Below are positions 25,845 through 35,807 of a DNA stretch of 54,994 bases, one piece after another (position 1 is the stretch's first letter; every line of letters starts with the position of its first letter). The notes under the pieces were generated by a model that did not search any database, was not told the origin of the DNA, and was given only the letters and a program-made list of their open reading frames with translations. Origin of the DNA: Deltaproteobacteria bacterium (lineage in GTDB: Bacteria > Desulfobacterota > Syntrophobacteria > BM002). The stretch covers positions 1 to 54,994 of the forward strand of contig JAJDNB010000137.1 of the NCBI GenBank assembly GCA_022340905.1, written 5' to 3'. The translations under genes and the position numbers were made by a program.

Positions 25845-26501
25845 ATGTTCACCGGCTTGATCGAGGGAACTGGTAAACTAGTAAAAATAGAGCCACGAGG
25901 CAAAGACATGCGTTTGAGCATTGAGGCTTCCTTTGAACTGGAGGGATTGTACAAAGGTGAGAGCGTTGCGGTAGACGGCGTTTGCCTGACCGTAGTCTCC
26001 TGGGAAGGAAGAACTTTTACGGTGGACGTCTCTCAGGAGACTCTGACCAGGAGTACCACTGGCCAGCGACGGCTGGGCGACGAAGTCAATCTTGAACGGG
26101 CCTTAATACTTGGGGATCGTTTGGGAGGGCATTTGGTTAACGGCCATGTAGATGGCAGATCCAGAGTGACCTCCTTAAAGAAAAGTGGTGATTCTCTTGT
26201 ATTCGAATTCGAGGTGGACCAAGGCCTGGCTCGTTACTTGGTTGAAAAGGGATCGGTGGCCGTGAATGGCGTAAGCCTTACAGTAAACCATTGTACTGAA
26301 AAGACTTTCCAAGTAAACGTAGTGCCGTACACTGCCCGGGTTACTACCATCGGTCACCTAAAGGTGGGCCATGAGGTCAACATAGAAGTCGATGTCATAG
26401 CCAAATACGTGGAGCGACTGGTGCGCAGCATGCAACGGAGCAGCTCGGGTATGCCTGAAGGTGTCGATCGTGAGTTTTTGGCAAAGCACGGGTTTATTTA
26501 G
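25845..26501 (+). CDS. ribE: Riboflavin synthase alpha chain
   Basis: A 218-residue riboflavin synthase that dismutates two lumazines. It starts with the typical MFTGLIEGTG and has two homologous lumazine-binding barrels (first SVAVDGVCLTV, second GSVAVNGVSLTV). ATG 25845 is selected from homology; the open frame extends to 25818. Confidence 0.96.
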   Translation: MFTGLIEGTGKLVKIEPRGKDMRLSIEASFELEGLYKGESVAVDGVCLTVVSWEGRTFTVDVSQETLTRSTTGQRRLGDEVNLERALILGDRLGGHLVNGHVDGRSRVTSLKKSGDSLVFEFEVDQGLARYLVEKGSVAVNGVSLTVNHCTEKTFQVNVVPYTARVTTIGHLKVGHEVNIEVDVIAKYVERLVRSMQRSSSGMPEGVDREFLAKHGFI

Positions 26502-26571
26502 TATGTGTCCGAATGTTGGTGGTCAGTTATTTCCATTGCGACTGTTAACATAGCCGACCTTCACATTTGGA

Positions 26572-26702
26572 AGTCAGGTTTAGCTGGTTGTCCGGTTGAG
26601 CCTGTTTATACTGTAAATAGTCTGCTTGTGAAAGTAAGTCATTGACTACTACTAGCAAGTCATTGTCCGATTAAACCAGCGAAACTGGTTAAGCCGGTCA
26701 AA
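26572..26702. repeat. GGTTAAGCCGGTC-type word repeat
   Basis: Left words AGCTGGTTGTCCGGTTGAGCC (26582-26602) and right words CCGATTAAACCAGCG, AACTGGTTAAGCCGGTC (26668-26700). Related words occur at 571-596 and 28541-28640. Between ribE and ribBA; no RFN-type riboswitch is seen here. Confidence 0.5.
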
Positions 26703-26725
26703 CTTAAAGGATTGGAGTTAGTGAA

Positions 26726-27958
26726 ATGCCAACCGCTAAAATTACTCAGGCTCTGGAAGAAATCAGAGAAGGCAAGATGATCATCTTGGTAGATGACGAG
26801 GACCGGGAGAACGAGGGTGATCTCTGCATGGCTGCGGAGAAAGTAACCGCGGAAGCCATAAACTTTATGGCCAGGTACGGCAGGGGACTGATCTGCCTAT
26901 CCTTGATCGAGCAAAAGGTTGAGGAGCTACAGCTGCCTATGATGGTTTCTAATAACCAGTCAAGATTCGGCACCGCTTTTACCGTCTCCATCGAGGCCCG
27001 GCGAGGGGTGACCACTGGAATCTCGGCGGCCGATCGGGCTACTACTATTTTGACGGCAGTGGAGGATGAGGCTAAGCCAGAAGATCTAGTCAGTCCTGGA
27101 CATGTTTTCCCTTTGCGGGCTCGCAAAGGAGGAGTCTTGGTGAGAACCGGCCAAACCGAGGGTTCTGTCGATCTGGCAAGGTTGGCAGGTCTGACGCCCG
27201 CAGCAGTCATCTGTGAGGTGATGAAAGACGACGGCACCATGGCTAGGATGCCTGACCTGGAGGTATTCGCCGAGGAACACGGCCTGAAGATTGTCACCAT
27301 AGCCGATATCATTGAATACCGCATGCGTAATGAGAGTTTTGTGCATCGGGCGGCTACGACCCTGCTGCCTACGCTGCATGGGGGTGAATTTATTGCTATT
27401 GCCTATACCAATGACATCGATACGAGCCAGCATATCGCTCTGGTTAAAGGTGAGATAAACCCGGACGAAGAGGTATTGGTGCGGGTTCACTCTGAATGTC
27501 TAACCGGCGACAGCTTGAGCTCCCTGCGGTGCGATTGTGGAGATCAGCTCCATCGGGCCATGGAAATGGTCAACGAAGAGGGCAAGGGGGTTATTCTTTA
27601 TATAACCAATCATGAAGGCCGTGGCATTGGTCTGGTCAATAAACTCAAGTCATACGCCCTGCAAGATCAAGGTAAGGATACAGTTGAGGCCAATGAGGCG
27701 TTAGGGTTTAAAGCAGATCTCAGGGAATACGGCATAGGTGCTCAAATTCTAGTGGATCTTGGGGTTAGAAAGATGCGGCTTATGACTAATAATCCCAAGA
27801 AGATAGTTGGCTTGGAAGGTTATGGCATCACCATTACTGAACGGGTGCCCATAGAGATTCCGCCTAATCCATGCAATCTTGACTACCTGAAGACCAAGTG
27901 TTCAAAGATGGGTCATCTGATGGACCTTACCAGGGAACTTGATAGTGAGAACTACTAA
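26726..27958 (+). CDS. ribBA: Bifunctional DHBP synthase/GTP cyclohydrolase II
   Basis: A 410-residue fusion. The N-terminal DHBP synthase has [10 protein letters not shown] at 23-32. The C-terminal GTP cyclohydrolase II has zinc ligands Cys258, Cys269, Cys271 (HSECLTGDS...CDCGDQL) and GRGIGL. It feeds both branches of lumazine synthesis. ATG 26726 follows GGAG. Confidence 0.97.
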   Translation: MPTAKITQALEEIREGKMIILVDDEDRENEGDLCMAAEKVTAEAINFMARYGRGLICLSLIEQKVEELQLPMMVSNNQSRFGTAFTVSIEARRGVTTGISAADRATTILTAVEDEAKPEDLVSPGHVFPLRARKGGVLVRTGQTEGSVDLARLAGLTPAAVICEVMKDDGTMARMPDLEVFAEEHGLKIVTIADIIEYRMRNESFVHRAATTLLPTLHGGEFIAIAYTNDIDTSQHIALVKGEINPDEEVLVRVHSECLTGDSLSSLRCDCGDQLHRAMEMVNEEGKGVILYITNHEGRGIGLVNKLKSYALQDQGKDTVEANEALGFKADLREYGIGAQILVDLGVRKMRLMTNNPKKIVGLEGYGITITERVPIEIPPNPCNLDYLKTKCSKMGHLMDLTRELDSENY

Positions 27959-28052
27959 GATTGTAGATTTTAGATTGCAGATTTTTGAATCTTCTAATTC
28001 CACATGGGCCAATCCGAAATCCGCAATCCGAAATCCACAATCCGAAATCCTA
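27955..28052. repeat. Word-repeat hairpin GATTGTAGATTTTAGATT/AATCCGAAATCCGC
   Basis: The left arm (27959-27985) repeats TAGATTTTAGATTGCAGATT. The right arm (28010-28050) is AATCCGAAATCCGCAATCC, then GAAATCCACAATCC. The two arms use related but drifted words. It fills the short ribBA-ribH gap. Confidence 0.6.
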
Positions 28053-28068
28053 AAAGGGGAGGGTAAGA

Positions 28069-28536
28069 ATGCCGAAAATAGTTGAGGGCAAGCTGGAGGC
28101 AAAAGGACTTAAATTCGCCGTTGTCGTTAGCCGTTTCAATGACTTCATTTGCGACCGGCTGCTGGGAGGTGCCCTGGACGCCCTGCTCAGGAGTGGCGCC
28201 AAGGAATCAGATATCCAGGTGATCAAGGTTCCCGGTTCTTGGGAGATTCCCCTTATTGCGAAGAAGCTGGCTGAACAAAAAAAATATGACGCCATCATTT
28301 GCCTCGGAGCTGTAATTCGAGGTTCGACCCCGCATTTTGAATATGTGAGTGCCGAGGTTTCCAAGGGAATAGCCACAGTGGGCCTGGAGCAATCAGTGCC
28401 CATAACCTTCGGCGTTCTCACCACCGACAGTTTGGAACAAGCGATCGAACGGGCAGGAACCAAAGCCGGTAACAAGGGTTTTGAGGCAGCCCAAGCGGCT
28501 ATAGAGATGGCGGATTTAATGAGACAGCTTGGATAA
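28069..28536 (+). CDS. ribH: 6,7-dimethyl-8-ribityllumazine synthase
   Basis: A 155-residue lumazine synthase of normal length. [32 protein letters not shown] with the catalytic His region, and [12 protein letters not shown] are all typical. ATG 28069 follows AGGGGAGGG. It catalyses the penultimate step of riboflavin synthesis. Confidence 0.97.
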   Translation: MPKIVEGKLEAKGLKFAVVVSRFNDFICDRLLGGALDALLRSGAKESDIQVIKVPGSWEIPLIAKKLAEQKKYDAIICLGAVIRGSTPHFEYVSAEVSKGIATVGLEQSVPITFGVLTTDSLEQAIERAGTKAGNKGFEAAQAAIEMADLMRQLG

Positions 28537-28540
28537 TATC

Positions 28541-28642
28541 AAGTCTAGCCTGTTTAGCCCGTTTAGTCAGTTGAGCCAGTTTTCAGAAAAAAAGTTTAAT
28601 GTACTTTACCGGCTCGACCGGCAAAACCGACTAACCTTCTTT
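28541..28642. repeat. GGTTAAGCC/GGCTCGACCGG word repeat
   Basis: Words CTAGCCTGTTTAGCCCG, TTTAGTCAGTTGAGCCAG on the left (28545-28576) and TTACCGGCTCGACCGGC, AAAACCGACTAACC on the right (28605-28638). Same family as 571 and 26.6 kb. Confidence 0.5.
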
Positions 28643-28711
28643 ATGCTGAAGACGCTCAGTTGGCAATCGGTTTATCGGGTATTTAGTGAAAAGGAGCGCT
28701 GATAAGATCCA

Positions 28712-29185
28712 ATGAGTAGTCGACGTCGTTCTCGAGAAATGGCCATCCAGGTGCTCTACCAAGTAGATGTGGTGAAAAGTGACCCTGCCGAAGCCATGAG
28801 ATTATTCTGTGAACATTTTAAAGCTCCTGAATCTATTAGAGATTTTGCTTTTGAACTTGCCCTGGGGACACACGGGCATCGAGAGGAAGTCGACACGTTA
28901 ATCAAGCGTTTTTCAGAGAACTGGCGACTGGAAAGAATGCCAATCGTGGATCGAAACATTCTCCGACTTGCCACCTATGAACTTCTTTATCGGCTTGATA
29001 TTCCAGCTAAAGTTTCCATAAATGAGGCGGTTGATATAGGTAAGAAGTACGGTTCGGAGGATTCTGGGTCTTTTATAAACGGTATCCTGGACCGAATTCG
29101 ATTGCACCTGGAGGAGAGTGGTAGGCGCAAAACTGCGATGGGAAACGACCAGGCCTTTAATTCAACAGGAAACATTGCTGGATAA
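28712..29185 (+). CDS. nusB: Transcription antitermination protein NusB
   Basis: A 157-residue all-helical NusB. RRRSREMAIQVLYQVD at the start, VDRNILRLATYELLY in the middle and SINEAVDIGKKYGSEDSG are characteristic. It acts in the rRNA antitermination complex with NusE. Directly after ribH, the classical neighbour. Confidence 0.96.
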   Translation: MSSRRRSREMAIQVLYQVDVVKSDPAEAMRLFCEHFKAPESIRDFAFELALGTHGHREEVDTLIKRFSENWRLERMPIVDRNILRLATYELLYRLDIPAKVSINEAVDIGKKYGSEDSGSFINGILDRIRLHLEESGRRKTAMGNDQAFNSTGNIAG

Positions 29186-29210
29186 GCGGTAAGTTGCACT
29201 AACTACTAGA

Positions 29211-29336
29211 CACCATTACATTTCTCAATTCACATTGCACATTTTTCATTTATCATTTGACATTTAGCTGATCTGCCACTCTAACCGTGATTCCGAATGC
29301 CCAATGGTAAATGCGAAATGTGAAATGATAAATATC
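29211..29336. repeat. Word-repeat hairpin CATTTATCATTTGACATTT
   Basis: The left arm (29215-29265) repeats ACATTTCTCAATTCACATT, TTTCATTTATCATTTGAC. The right arm (29300-29334) has AATGCCCAATGGTAAATGCG and AAATGTGAAATGATAAAT. Fills the nusB-leuS gap. Confidence 0.55.
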
Positions 29337-29383
29337 TTTGGTGCCCACTGCTTACTGCCTACTTTAATGACGCGGGAGGAAGA

Positions 29384-31975
29384 ATGGAGGCTAAATACGA
29401 TCCGCAGGAGATCGAACCAAAATGGCAGCGTATTTGGGAAGAGCAACGGATATTTTATGTGAGCGAAGATGCCGACAAACCTAAATATTACCTGCTAGAA
29501 ATGTTTCCCTATCCATCCGGGCGCATCCACATGGGGCACGTGCGAAATTATACAATAGGAGATGTAGTTGGTCGGTACAAGACCATGCGTGGGTTTAATG
29601 TGATTCATCCCATGGGTTGGGATGCCTTCGGCATGCCCGCGGAAAACGCCGCTATAAAGGCCGGTAGCCATCCGGCTACCTGGACATACAATAATATCGC
29701 TCAAATGAAAGAGCAGTTGAAACAGATGGGTTTCAGCTATGACTGGAGCAGGGAACTGGCCACCTGTGATGTATCGTACTATCGCTGGGAACAGCTTATG
29801 TTCCTTAAGATGTATGAACGGGGTCTGGCATATCGGGAAAAAGCTTACGTGAATTGGTGTTCGACTTGTCAGACAGTGCTGGCCAACGAGCAGGTCGAAG
29901 CAGGCCTTTGCTGGCGTTGCAGTGAACCGGTTGAACAGAAAGAAATGGCCCAATGGTTTTTCAAAATTACAGATTACGCCGACGAATTGCTCGAATATTG
30001 TGACAATTTGCCTGGTTGGCCGGAGCGAGTACTGACCATGCAGCGCAACTGGATCGGGAAGAGTCACGGGGCAATAATTCATTTCCCTCTTGAGGATTCG
30101 CAGGAACCGATCAAGGTTTTCACCACAAGGCAAGATACTGTATTTGGTGCAACTTTCATGAGTCTGGCAGTGGAACATCCACTGTCCCTGGAACTCTGCC
30201 AAGGGAGACCGGAGGAAGAGAAGGTCAAAGAATTCATAGAAAAGACCAAGCGTGTACAGCGAAGCGAGAGAACTTCTGAGCTTCTGAAGAAAGAAGGTGT
30301 GTTTACCGGAGCTTATTGTCGCAATCCCATGACAAGAGACCCTATGCCCATTTACGTGGCAAACTTTGTGCTGATGGAATATGGGACGGGGGCAGTTATG
30401 GCGGTGCCCACGCACGATCAACGGGATTTTGAATTTGCCAAGGCTTACGATCTGCCTCTAAAAGTGGTGGTTAACCCTGTGGGAGGTGAGTTGGTAGCTG
30501 ACAGCATGGAAGAGGCTTATGAAGAAGATGGGATTCTTATCAACTCTGGTGAATTTAGTGGGATGGAAAGTAGTGTAGCTCGGAAAGCCATTAATGAATA
30601 TCTGGAGTCACAGGGGTCGGGTAAAGGTGCCATCACCTACAGACTGCGCGATTGGCTCATTTCTAGACAGAGATATTGGGGCGCTCCCATTCCTATGATT
30701 TACTGCGACAAATGCGGCGTCGTACCCGTACCTGAGGAGGATCTTCCGGTGGTCTTGCCTCTGGATGCCAATCTCACGCCTAGTGGTGGCACACCGCTGC
30801 CGACTCTCAAGGAGTTTGTGGAGACCACCTGCCCAGGATGTAACGGCGGTGCCAAGAGAGAAGTGGACACTATGGACACTTTTGTGGAATCCTCCTGGTA
30901 TTTCAACCGCTACACCTGCCCAGATTACCAAGTAGGACCTCTAGAAAAGGCAAGAAATGATTACTGGATGCCGGTGGACCAATACATCGGCGGCATTGAA
31001 CATGCGGTACTCCATTTGCTCTATTCGAGATTCTTCACGAAGGTTCTCAGGGATATGGGTTTGGTGAGTCAGGATGAACCTTTTGTCAACTTGCTGACCC
31101 AAGGTATGGTGTGCAAAGAGACTCTCCGATGCTCGCAGCATGGCTGGCTTGCCCCCCGTGATGCTATCGAGGAGGACCCGGAAGTTTATACCTGTCGCAG
31201 GTGTGGAAGACGAGCTGAGGTAGGCCGGAAGGAGAAGATGTCCAAATCCAAGGGTAATGTGGTGGACCCCGGAGATTTGGTGGAACGGTACGGTGCTGAT
31301 ACGGTGCGGCTTTTCTGCCTTTTTGCTTCGCCTCCCGAAAAGGATCTGGAGTGGAGTGATCGTGGGGTGGAGGGGAGTGCGCGATTTCTCAATCGACTCT
31401 GGCGGTTGGTATATGAGGAACACGAGAAACTTCGTGATGTTTCTCCCTATGATGGCAGTGAACCATTGGAAGGGGACAGGAGGGCTTTGCATCGTAAGAT
31501 TCACCAGACCATACAAAAGGTCACGGATGATATCGAGCAACGGTTTCATTTCAACACCGCCATCAGTGCGGTTATGGAGCTGGTAAACGGTATCTACCAA
31601 TTCCGCTCGGAAAACAGTCGTGGGCCTGAGGTTTTTCCCCTTTTACGGTTGGCGGTGGAGACCGCTGTGATTTTAATCTCTCCCATGGTGCCGCATGTTG
31701 CAGATGAAATGTGGCACGCCCTGGGGCGCGGAAGGAGTGTAGTGCAGGAGCCTTGGCCGGAGTGGGATGAGGAAGCGCTATCAGAGGATATGCAACTCAT
31801 CGTGGTGCAGGTCAATGGTAGGCTGAGAAATCGCATCTATGTCTCGCCCAGCGACTCCGATGAGGATGTTAAAAAAGCGGCGCTATCGGATGAAAGGATA
31901 AAGACTTTCATCGGTGACCGACCTGTTCGTAAGGTGGTGGTGGTCCCCGGTAAGTTGGTCAACGTGGTGTTGTAG
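29384..31975 (+). CDS. leuS: Leucyl-tRNA synthetase
   Basis: An 863-residue class I synthetase of full length. HMGH is at residues 49-52 ([14 protein letters not shown]), the KMSKS loop at 618-622, and the CP1 editing domain lies between ([29 protein letters not shown]). The zinc-ribbon-like CxxC pairs around residues 160 and 600 are present. Confidence 0.98.
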   Translation: MEAKYDPQEIEPKWQRIWEEQRIFYVSEDADKPKYYLLEMFPYPSGRIHMGHVRNYTIGDVVGRYKTMRGFNVIHPMGWDAFGMPAENAAIKAGSHPATWTYNNIAQMKEQLKQMGFSYDWSRELATCDVSYYRWEQLMFLKMYERGLAYREKAYVNWCSTCQTVLANEQVEAGLCWRCSEPVEQKEMAQWFFKITDYADELLEYCDNLPGWPERVLTMQRNWIGKSHGAIIHFPLEDSQEPIKVFTTRQDTVFGATFMSLAVEHPLSLELCQGRPEEEKVKEFIEKTKRVQRSERTSELLKKEGVFTGAYCRNPMTRDPMPIYVANFVLMEYGTGAVMAVPTHDQRDFEFAKAYDLPLKVVVNPVGGELVADSMEEAYEEDGILINSGEFSGMESSVARKAINEYLESQGSGKGAITYRLRDWLISRQRYWGAPIPMIYCDKCGVVPVPEEDLPVVLPLDANLTPSGGTPLPTLKEFVETTCPGCNGGAKREVDTMDTFVESSWYFNRYTCPDYQVGPLEKARNDYWMPVDQYIGGIEHAVLHLLYSRFFTKVLRDMGLVSQDEPFVNLLTQGMVCKETLRCSQHGWLAPRDAIEEDPEVYTCRRCGRRAEVGRKEKMSKSKGNVVDPGDLVERYGADTVRLFCLFASPPEKDLEWSDRGVEGSARFLNRLWRLVYEEHEKLRDVSPYDGSEPLEGDRRALHRKIHQTIQKVTDDIEQRFHFNTAISAVMELVNGIYQFRSENSRGPEVFPLLRLAVETAVILISPMVPHVADEMWHALGRGRSVVQEPWPEWDEEALSEDMQLIVVQVNGRLRNRIYVSPSDSDEDVKKAALSDERIKTFIGDRPVRKVVVVPGKLVNVVL

Positions 31976-31984
31976 GCGGTTGCC

Positions 31985-32136
31985 TGGAGATCTGGAGAGA
32001 CGGAGATGCAGTGAGACGGAGAGACGGTGAAACGGTGAAACAAAGGCATTCTAGGATAATATGCATTATTGTTCATTTGCTCAAAAAGTATATTCGTTTC
32101 AGATATCTAAATTCGTCGCCGCGTCATCGTTTTCTC
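31985..32136. repeat. GAGACGGAGAGACGG word-repeat hairpin before lptE
   Basis: The left arm (31989-32039) repeats GGAGAGACGGAG, GAGACGGTGAAACGG. The right arm (32112-32157) carries the loosely complementary words CGCCGCGTCATCG, TTCTCGTGTCACCACG. The right arm runs into the first codons of lptE as annotated. Confidence 0.5.
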
Positions 32137-32658
32137 GTGTCACCACGTCGCTGTGCGCCATTAGCTCTTTGGATTATCATTGCATTGGCAATGGTGGGCT
32201 GCGGTTACCATTTCGCCGGGACTGGAGGTGAGGCCCCGGGCGAAATCAAAAGCATTGCCATAGGTGTCTTGCAGAACAACACAGCTGAAATCGGGCTAGA
32301 AAACGTTTTTACCAATGCCATAATAAATCAATTTGTACAGTGGAAAAAACTACCGATAAAGCCCCGCAAAGAGGCCGATGCGGTTCTGGGCGGCAGCATA
32401 ACCGGAATCAACATCCAGGAGGTCAGCCACGTCGACTCTGATAAAACGCTCACCTCCCGGGTGACGATCACCCTAGAATTAGCACTCAAGCGGGTTGAGA
32501 CAGATGAGATTCTTTGGAAGAGAAAATATAGCTACTATGATGACTATGTTGAGACGGGCAATGCACTGGATACTGCCATACTGAGGCGAGGAGCCGAAAA
32601 TCAGATAGCGGAGTACTTGGCCGAGAAAATATACATCGACATGTTTGAACGCTTTTAG
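32137..32658 (+). CDS. lptE: LPS-assembly lipoprotein LptE
   Basis: A 173-residue lipoprotein that plugs LptD in the outer membrane. The signal peptide ends in MVGC (Cys22), followed by GYHFAG, typical of LptE. The rest has the LptE pattern SIAIGVLQNNT...GLENVFTNAIINQF...ADAVLGGSI. The start is uncertain: GTG 32137 gives a normal signal peptide but has no clear ribosome binding site and lies in the arm of a repeat; the frame is open to 32011. Its TAG stop is also the first bases of MITE copy C. Confidence 0.87.
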   Translation: MSPRRCAPLALWIIIALAMVGCGYHFAGTGGEAPGEIKSIAIGVLQNNTAEIGLENVFTNAIINQFVQWKKLPIKPRKEADAVLGGSITGINIQEVSHVDSDKTLTSRVTITLELALKRVETDEILWKRKYSYYDDYVETGNALDTAILRRGAENQIAEYLAEKIYIDMFERF

Positions 32659-32699
32659 CCCTGATATGTAATCTGACAAGTCATCAAATATCCGGGCTA
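32656..32699. mobile_element. MITE-like element, short copy C
   Basis: Forty-four bases consisting of just the two ends. The left end is TAGCCCTGATATGT; the reverse complement of the right end is TAGCCCGGATATTTGATGA. Ends match copies A and B. Both finish in TA. It is probably an internal-deletion derivative, or a hairpin left by one. It begins at the lptE stop codon. Confidence 0.6.
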
Positions 32700-32937
32700 A
32701 AAGTCCGTTGTCCGTAGTTAGTAGTCCGTTGTTCGAAATTCACAGGATGATGGAGGGCAGAGATAAGTGGTGTCTCGGTAGCTATCAAGCGGAGAGCAGG
32801 ATTTAGATTAGCGGATATCGGGCTACAGGGAAAGAAAAGGAAAAGACCTCGGTTGTGTGGCTAGGGTGCTTTCCCTCTATTTGCCATCTTCACGAAGGAT
32901 ACAGATACGACGGACCACGGACAACTGACCACGGACG
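32700..32937. repeat. AGTCCGTTGTCCG word-repeat hairpin
   Basis: The left arm (32701-32732) is AGTCCGTTGTCCGTAGTTAG, TAGTCCGTTG. The right arm (32909-32938) is GACGGACCACGGACAACTG, ACCACGGACG. About 175 bases lie between them without a gene. In Geobacter-like gene orders holA would lie here. Confidence 0.55.
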
Positions 32938-33213
32938 CTATTGTTCCTCGGCGCTTAAGGCGTGTACCTGCTTACTGAGGCGGGAAATCTTGCGTGCCGC
33001 AGTGCGATGGTGCAAGCTCCCTTTGGATGCAGCTTTATCAACCAGTGGAATGGCCTCTTGAAGGGCCTTTTGGGCCTCCTCCACGGACTTATTTTCTATG
33101 GCTGTCCGAACCTGTTTTACCGCAGTCTTCACTCTTGTTTTTCTTGCGCGGTTGCGGAGCCGTCGTGCCTCGCTTTGCTTCGCCCGCTTGATTGCAGACT
33201 TATGAGTAGCCAA
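32938..33213 (-). CDS. rpsT: 30S ribosomal protein S20
   Basis: A 91-residue basic helical protein with the S20 pattern ATHKSAIKRAKQSEARRLRNR and HHRTAARKISRLSKQV. The TTG start at 33213 is supported by GGAGGAG seven bases upstream. Convergent with lptE and divergent from murJ. Confidence 0.96.
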   Translation of the reverse strand: MATHKSAIKRAKQSEARRLRNRARKTRVKTAVKQVRTAIENKSVEEAQKALQEAIPLVDKAASKGSLHHRTAARKISRLSKQVHALSAEEQ

Positions 33214-33372
33214 TTACACTCCTCCTTCTAACTTCCTTTCCAAATAATTAACTCGAATAAAAGGTTGAACTCGGTTTTTAATTGTAGCGAAAAGAGTCTT
33301 TTAACATTGCCCTTTCAGAGAAGTCAAGGGTTTTTCTGCGAGCCCTTTGGGCTGGCACTGAGTCATAGAAGA

Positions 33373-34935
33373 ATGAGGATAAAACAAGCAGGTTTAATCC
33401 GCGCAGCCACCGTTGTAAGCGGTTTGACTCTAGTGAGCAGAGTGCTTGGCTTCCTTCGCGATATGGCTATAGCGTATTTTTTAGGAGCCGGTTACAAGGC
33501 GGACGTTTTCTTTGTGGCCTTTCGCATCCCAAATCTTTTCCGCCGCCTTTATGCAGAAGGCTCGCTCAGTATCCCCTACATGCCGGAAATGGGCAAGGCG
33601 TATGCCCTCAGCAAAGATGTCAGATTTAATGGACTGGCCAACAATTTGGGTTCCTTAGCAACCTTTTTATACTTGGGCTTGACCCTTTTGGGAGTGACGG
33701 CAGCTCCCCTTTTTGTCTCCCTTCTAGCGCCTGGATTTGTTGGAAGTGGAGCTAAATACCATTTGACCGTGGAACTTACCAGGTGGTTGTTTCCCTATGT
33801 GTTTTGTATCGGGGTTGCAGGCTTTTTTATGGCCCTCCTTAACACGCACGAACATTTCACCGCCCCGGCAGCCTCACCAGCTTTGCTGAATCTGAGCATG
33901 CTTGCTCTGTTGGCAATAGGGGGATATTTTAAATTGGCCCCTGAATGGTCCCTTACGTGGGGAGTTTTTTTTGGTGGATTCCTCCAGATAGCTTTCCAGT
34001 TCCACTGGGCTCGACCACTGGTGACGAAATGGAGTTTGGCCCGCTGGTGGCGTTCACCGGAGGCATCTGCCGTCATAAAACTTCTGGTGCCTACAGTTTT
34101 AGGTGCAGCTGTTTATCACCTCAATATATTTATTGCCACTCTCTTTGCCTCCTTTCTTACCGTGGGATCCATTTCTTATCTCTACTATGCGGAGCGTCTC
34201 TTTCAGTTTCCACTGGGCCTATTTGGTAGTGCCATCTCTACCTCCGTATTACCACGTCTTACTCGTCAAAGCGCTCTAGGAGATTGGGCTACCTTTCGTC
34301 AGCAGGTAGCGGAGGCCCTCGAGCTTGTCTGGTTTCTGACCATTCCAGCGGCTGCTGGTCTGTGGGCGATCAGGGTTCCTCTGGTGCAGCTTCTTTTCCA
34401 GCGAGGTGAGTTCAATGAAATATCCACCACGATGACAGCTGATGCCTTGGGTTATTTTGCCTTTGGTCTCTGGGCGGTAGCCGGTTTCAGGGTGCTGGTA
34501 GGGGCTTGGTATGCTATAGGTCGCGCTTATGTGACTGTTTGGACCGGTGTTGGAGCTCTGGTTATGAATGTCTTGTTGAGCATATTTTTTGTCGGACCCC
34601 TTGGTCACAGTGGTTTGGCGCTGGCCATATCAGTAGCAGCAACTGCCAATTTGCTTTGCCTAATTCTTCTCCTCGGCAGCCATCTTAAAGGTATGCATGG
34701 AGGCAGGCTTCTCATGAGTAATGCTCGTTGTCTGACAGCAGCAATACTCATGGCCGCGGTTATCCGGGCTCTTGTTCAATTCGCTTACGGTGGAGGGCGA
34801 CTTGAAGGGAGCTTGCTCTTAGTCGGCTTGGCAGGTTGGGTGGTGGCTGGAGTGTTAATATATCTGGGAGCCATTTTGCTTATGGGTTTACCTGAGGGGG
34901 TCAAGACTGCTTGGGCGGCGAGACGGCAAAGATGA
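33373..34935 (+). CDS. murJ: Lipid II flippase MurJ
   Basis: A 520-residue polytopic protein of the MOP superfamily that flips lipid II for peptidoglycan. It begins AATVVSGLTLVSRVLGFLRD and has the FFVAFRIPNLFRRLYAEGS signature, with about 14 hydrophobic segments. ATG 33373 is preferred; the open frame back to 33265 is not family-like. Confidence 0.95.
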   Translation: MRIKQAGLIRAATVVSGLTLVSRVLGFLRDMAIAYFLGAGYKADVFFVAFRIPNLFRRLYAEGSLSIPYMPEMGKAYALSKDVRFNGLANNLGSLATFLYLGLTLLGVTAAPLFVSLLAPGFVGSGAKYHLTVELTRWLFPYVFCIGVAGFFMALLNTHEHFTAPAASPALLNLSMLALLAIGGYFKLAPEWSLTWGVFFGGFLQIAFQFHWARPLVTKWSLARWWRSPEASAVIKLLVPTVLGAAVYHLNIFIATLFASFLTVGSISYLYYAERLFQFPLGLFGSAISTSVLPRLTRQSALGDWATFRQQVAEALELVWFLTIPAAAGLWAIRVPLVQLLFQRGEFNEISTTMTADALGYFAFGLWAVAGFRVLVGAWYAIGRAYVTVWTGVGALVMNVLLSIFFVGPLGHSGLALAISVAATANLLCLILLLGSHLKGMHGGRLLMSNARCLTAAILMAAVIRALVQFAYGGGRLEGSLLLVGLAGWVVAGVLIYLGAILLMGLPEGVKTAWAARRQR

Positions 34936-34977
34936 GATTTCAAATTGTAGATTTCAGAACGAAGCGAATCTAGGATT
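34936..34977. repeat. Short TTCAAATTGTAGATTTCAG word remnant
   Basis: A single-arm word stretch (TTTCAAATTGTAGATTTCAG) in the murJ/response-regulator gap. It resembles 27.96 and 37.35 kb. No second arm seen. Confidence 0.35.
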
Positions 34978-34982
34978 TATCT

Positions 34983-35420
34983 TTATTCCTTTTTTGCTAG
35001 GTCTTCTTGCAGTTCCTCTATGTAAGCCACAGCCCTCTCCAGTTCATCAGTAAGGTGCCTGATCCGGAGAGCAGATTTGACCCGAATAGCAATCTCAGCC
35101 ATGTCAAAAGGTTTGTTCACGAAGTCATCCGCTCCTCTATTGAGGGCTTCCATTTTATTGTCCTCAAATCCGGTAATAACGATAATAGGAATAAGCCTGG
35201 TTTGCTCCTTGCCTTTGAGTAGCTTGCATACTTCTAATCCGTCAAGGCCGGGCATTTTTATGTCCAGTATGATTACTTGAGGATTTTCCTCTGCCGCCAA
35301 CTTCAGCGCCTGATTTCCGTCGGAGGCCAAAACGACTTCATAGCCCTGATCTTTTAAGAAGTGGTCCAGTAAATTTCTAATCTCCTGCTCATCATCTACC
35401 ACCAAGATTTTTTCAGCCAT
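34983..35420 (-). CDS. Single-domain response regulator with C-terminal coil
   Basis: A 145-residue receiver. All key residues are intact: Asp9/Asp10 acidic pair, phospho-acceptor Asp53 (ILDIKMPG), Thr83 and Lys103 (NKPFD). After the receiver a short charged helix (ELERAVAYIEELQEDLAKKE) could dimerise or dock a partner. No output domain, so it acts by protein contact. ATG 35420 with AGGAGG upstream is chosen over 35435. No kinase is adjacent. Confidence 0.9.
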   Translation of the reverse strand: MAEKILVVDDEQEIRNLLDHFLKDQGYEVVLASDGNQALKLAAEENPQVIILDIKMPGLDGLEVCKLLKGKEQTRLIPIIVITGFEDNKMEALNRGADDFVNKPFDMAEIAIRVKSALRIRHLTDELERAVAYIEELQEDLAKKE

Positions 35421-35807
35421 GGTGCCCCTCCTCACTAGAGTTCAATGTTCGTCTCTGGTCGAGACCATAGCGATATTTTCCGACAAGCCACTGACAATGA
35501 ACTAACTTAGCGACTAGGATAAATGAGCATGTGTCGCAGCGCAAGAAAAAATGACTCGGACGGAGAGTTGGCGGAGCTAAGTGAGGGGAGGAGGCTCGGT
35601 TGAAAGTATTATTTGTTGGATTTATGTCTGATAATTAAACTTATGTAAACTTTAGTACAATCAAGGTGTCAGGTTTCGGGTGTCAGGAGAAGAAACACTC
35701 AGGCTGAAACCTGTTGGAGCGAAGCGGAAATCCCGTCTGCAGCGAAGCGGCAGCGGGGAACACTGAAACCTGAAACCCTGCAATTTGGTACTTGGGGCCC
35801 GGATTCT
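35421..35807. repeat. Spacer with dispersed repeat (GGAGCGAAGCGG core) and GTCAGGTTTCGGG hairpin
   Basis: No gene in this 387-base gap. 35668-35779 is an imperfect hairpin: left words GGTGTCAGGTTTCGGGTGTC, right words CACTGAAACCTGAAACCCTG. Its centre (about 35710-35777) contains GTTGGAGCGAAGCGGAAATC and AGCGAAGCGGCAGCGGGGAA. This core occurs again, inverted, at 49493-49560 with few differences, so it is a dispersed repeat of about 68 bases. Confidence 0.65.

Noticed and set aside
24418..26725. Possible FMN riboswitch upstream of ribD or ribBA
   Set aside because: The gaps are short or filled with word repeats, and I could not find the conserved RFN core.
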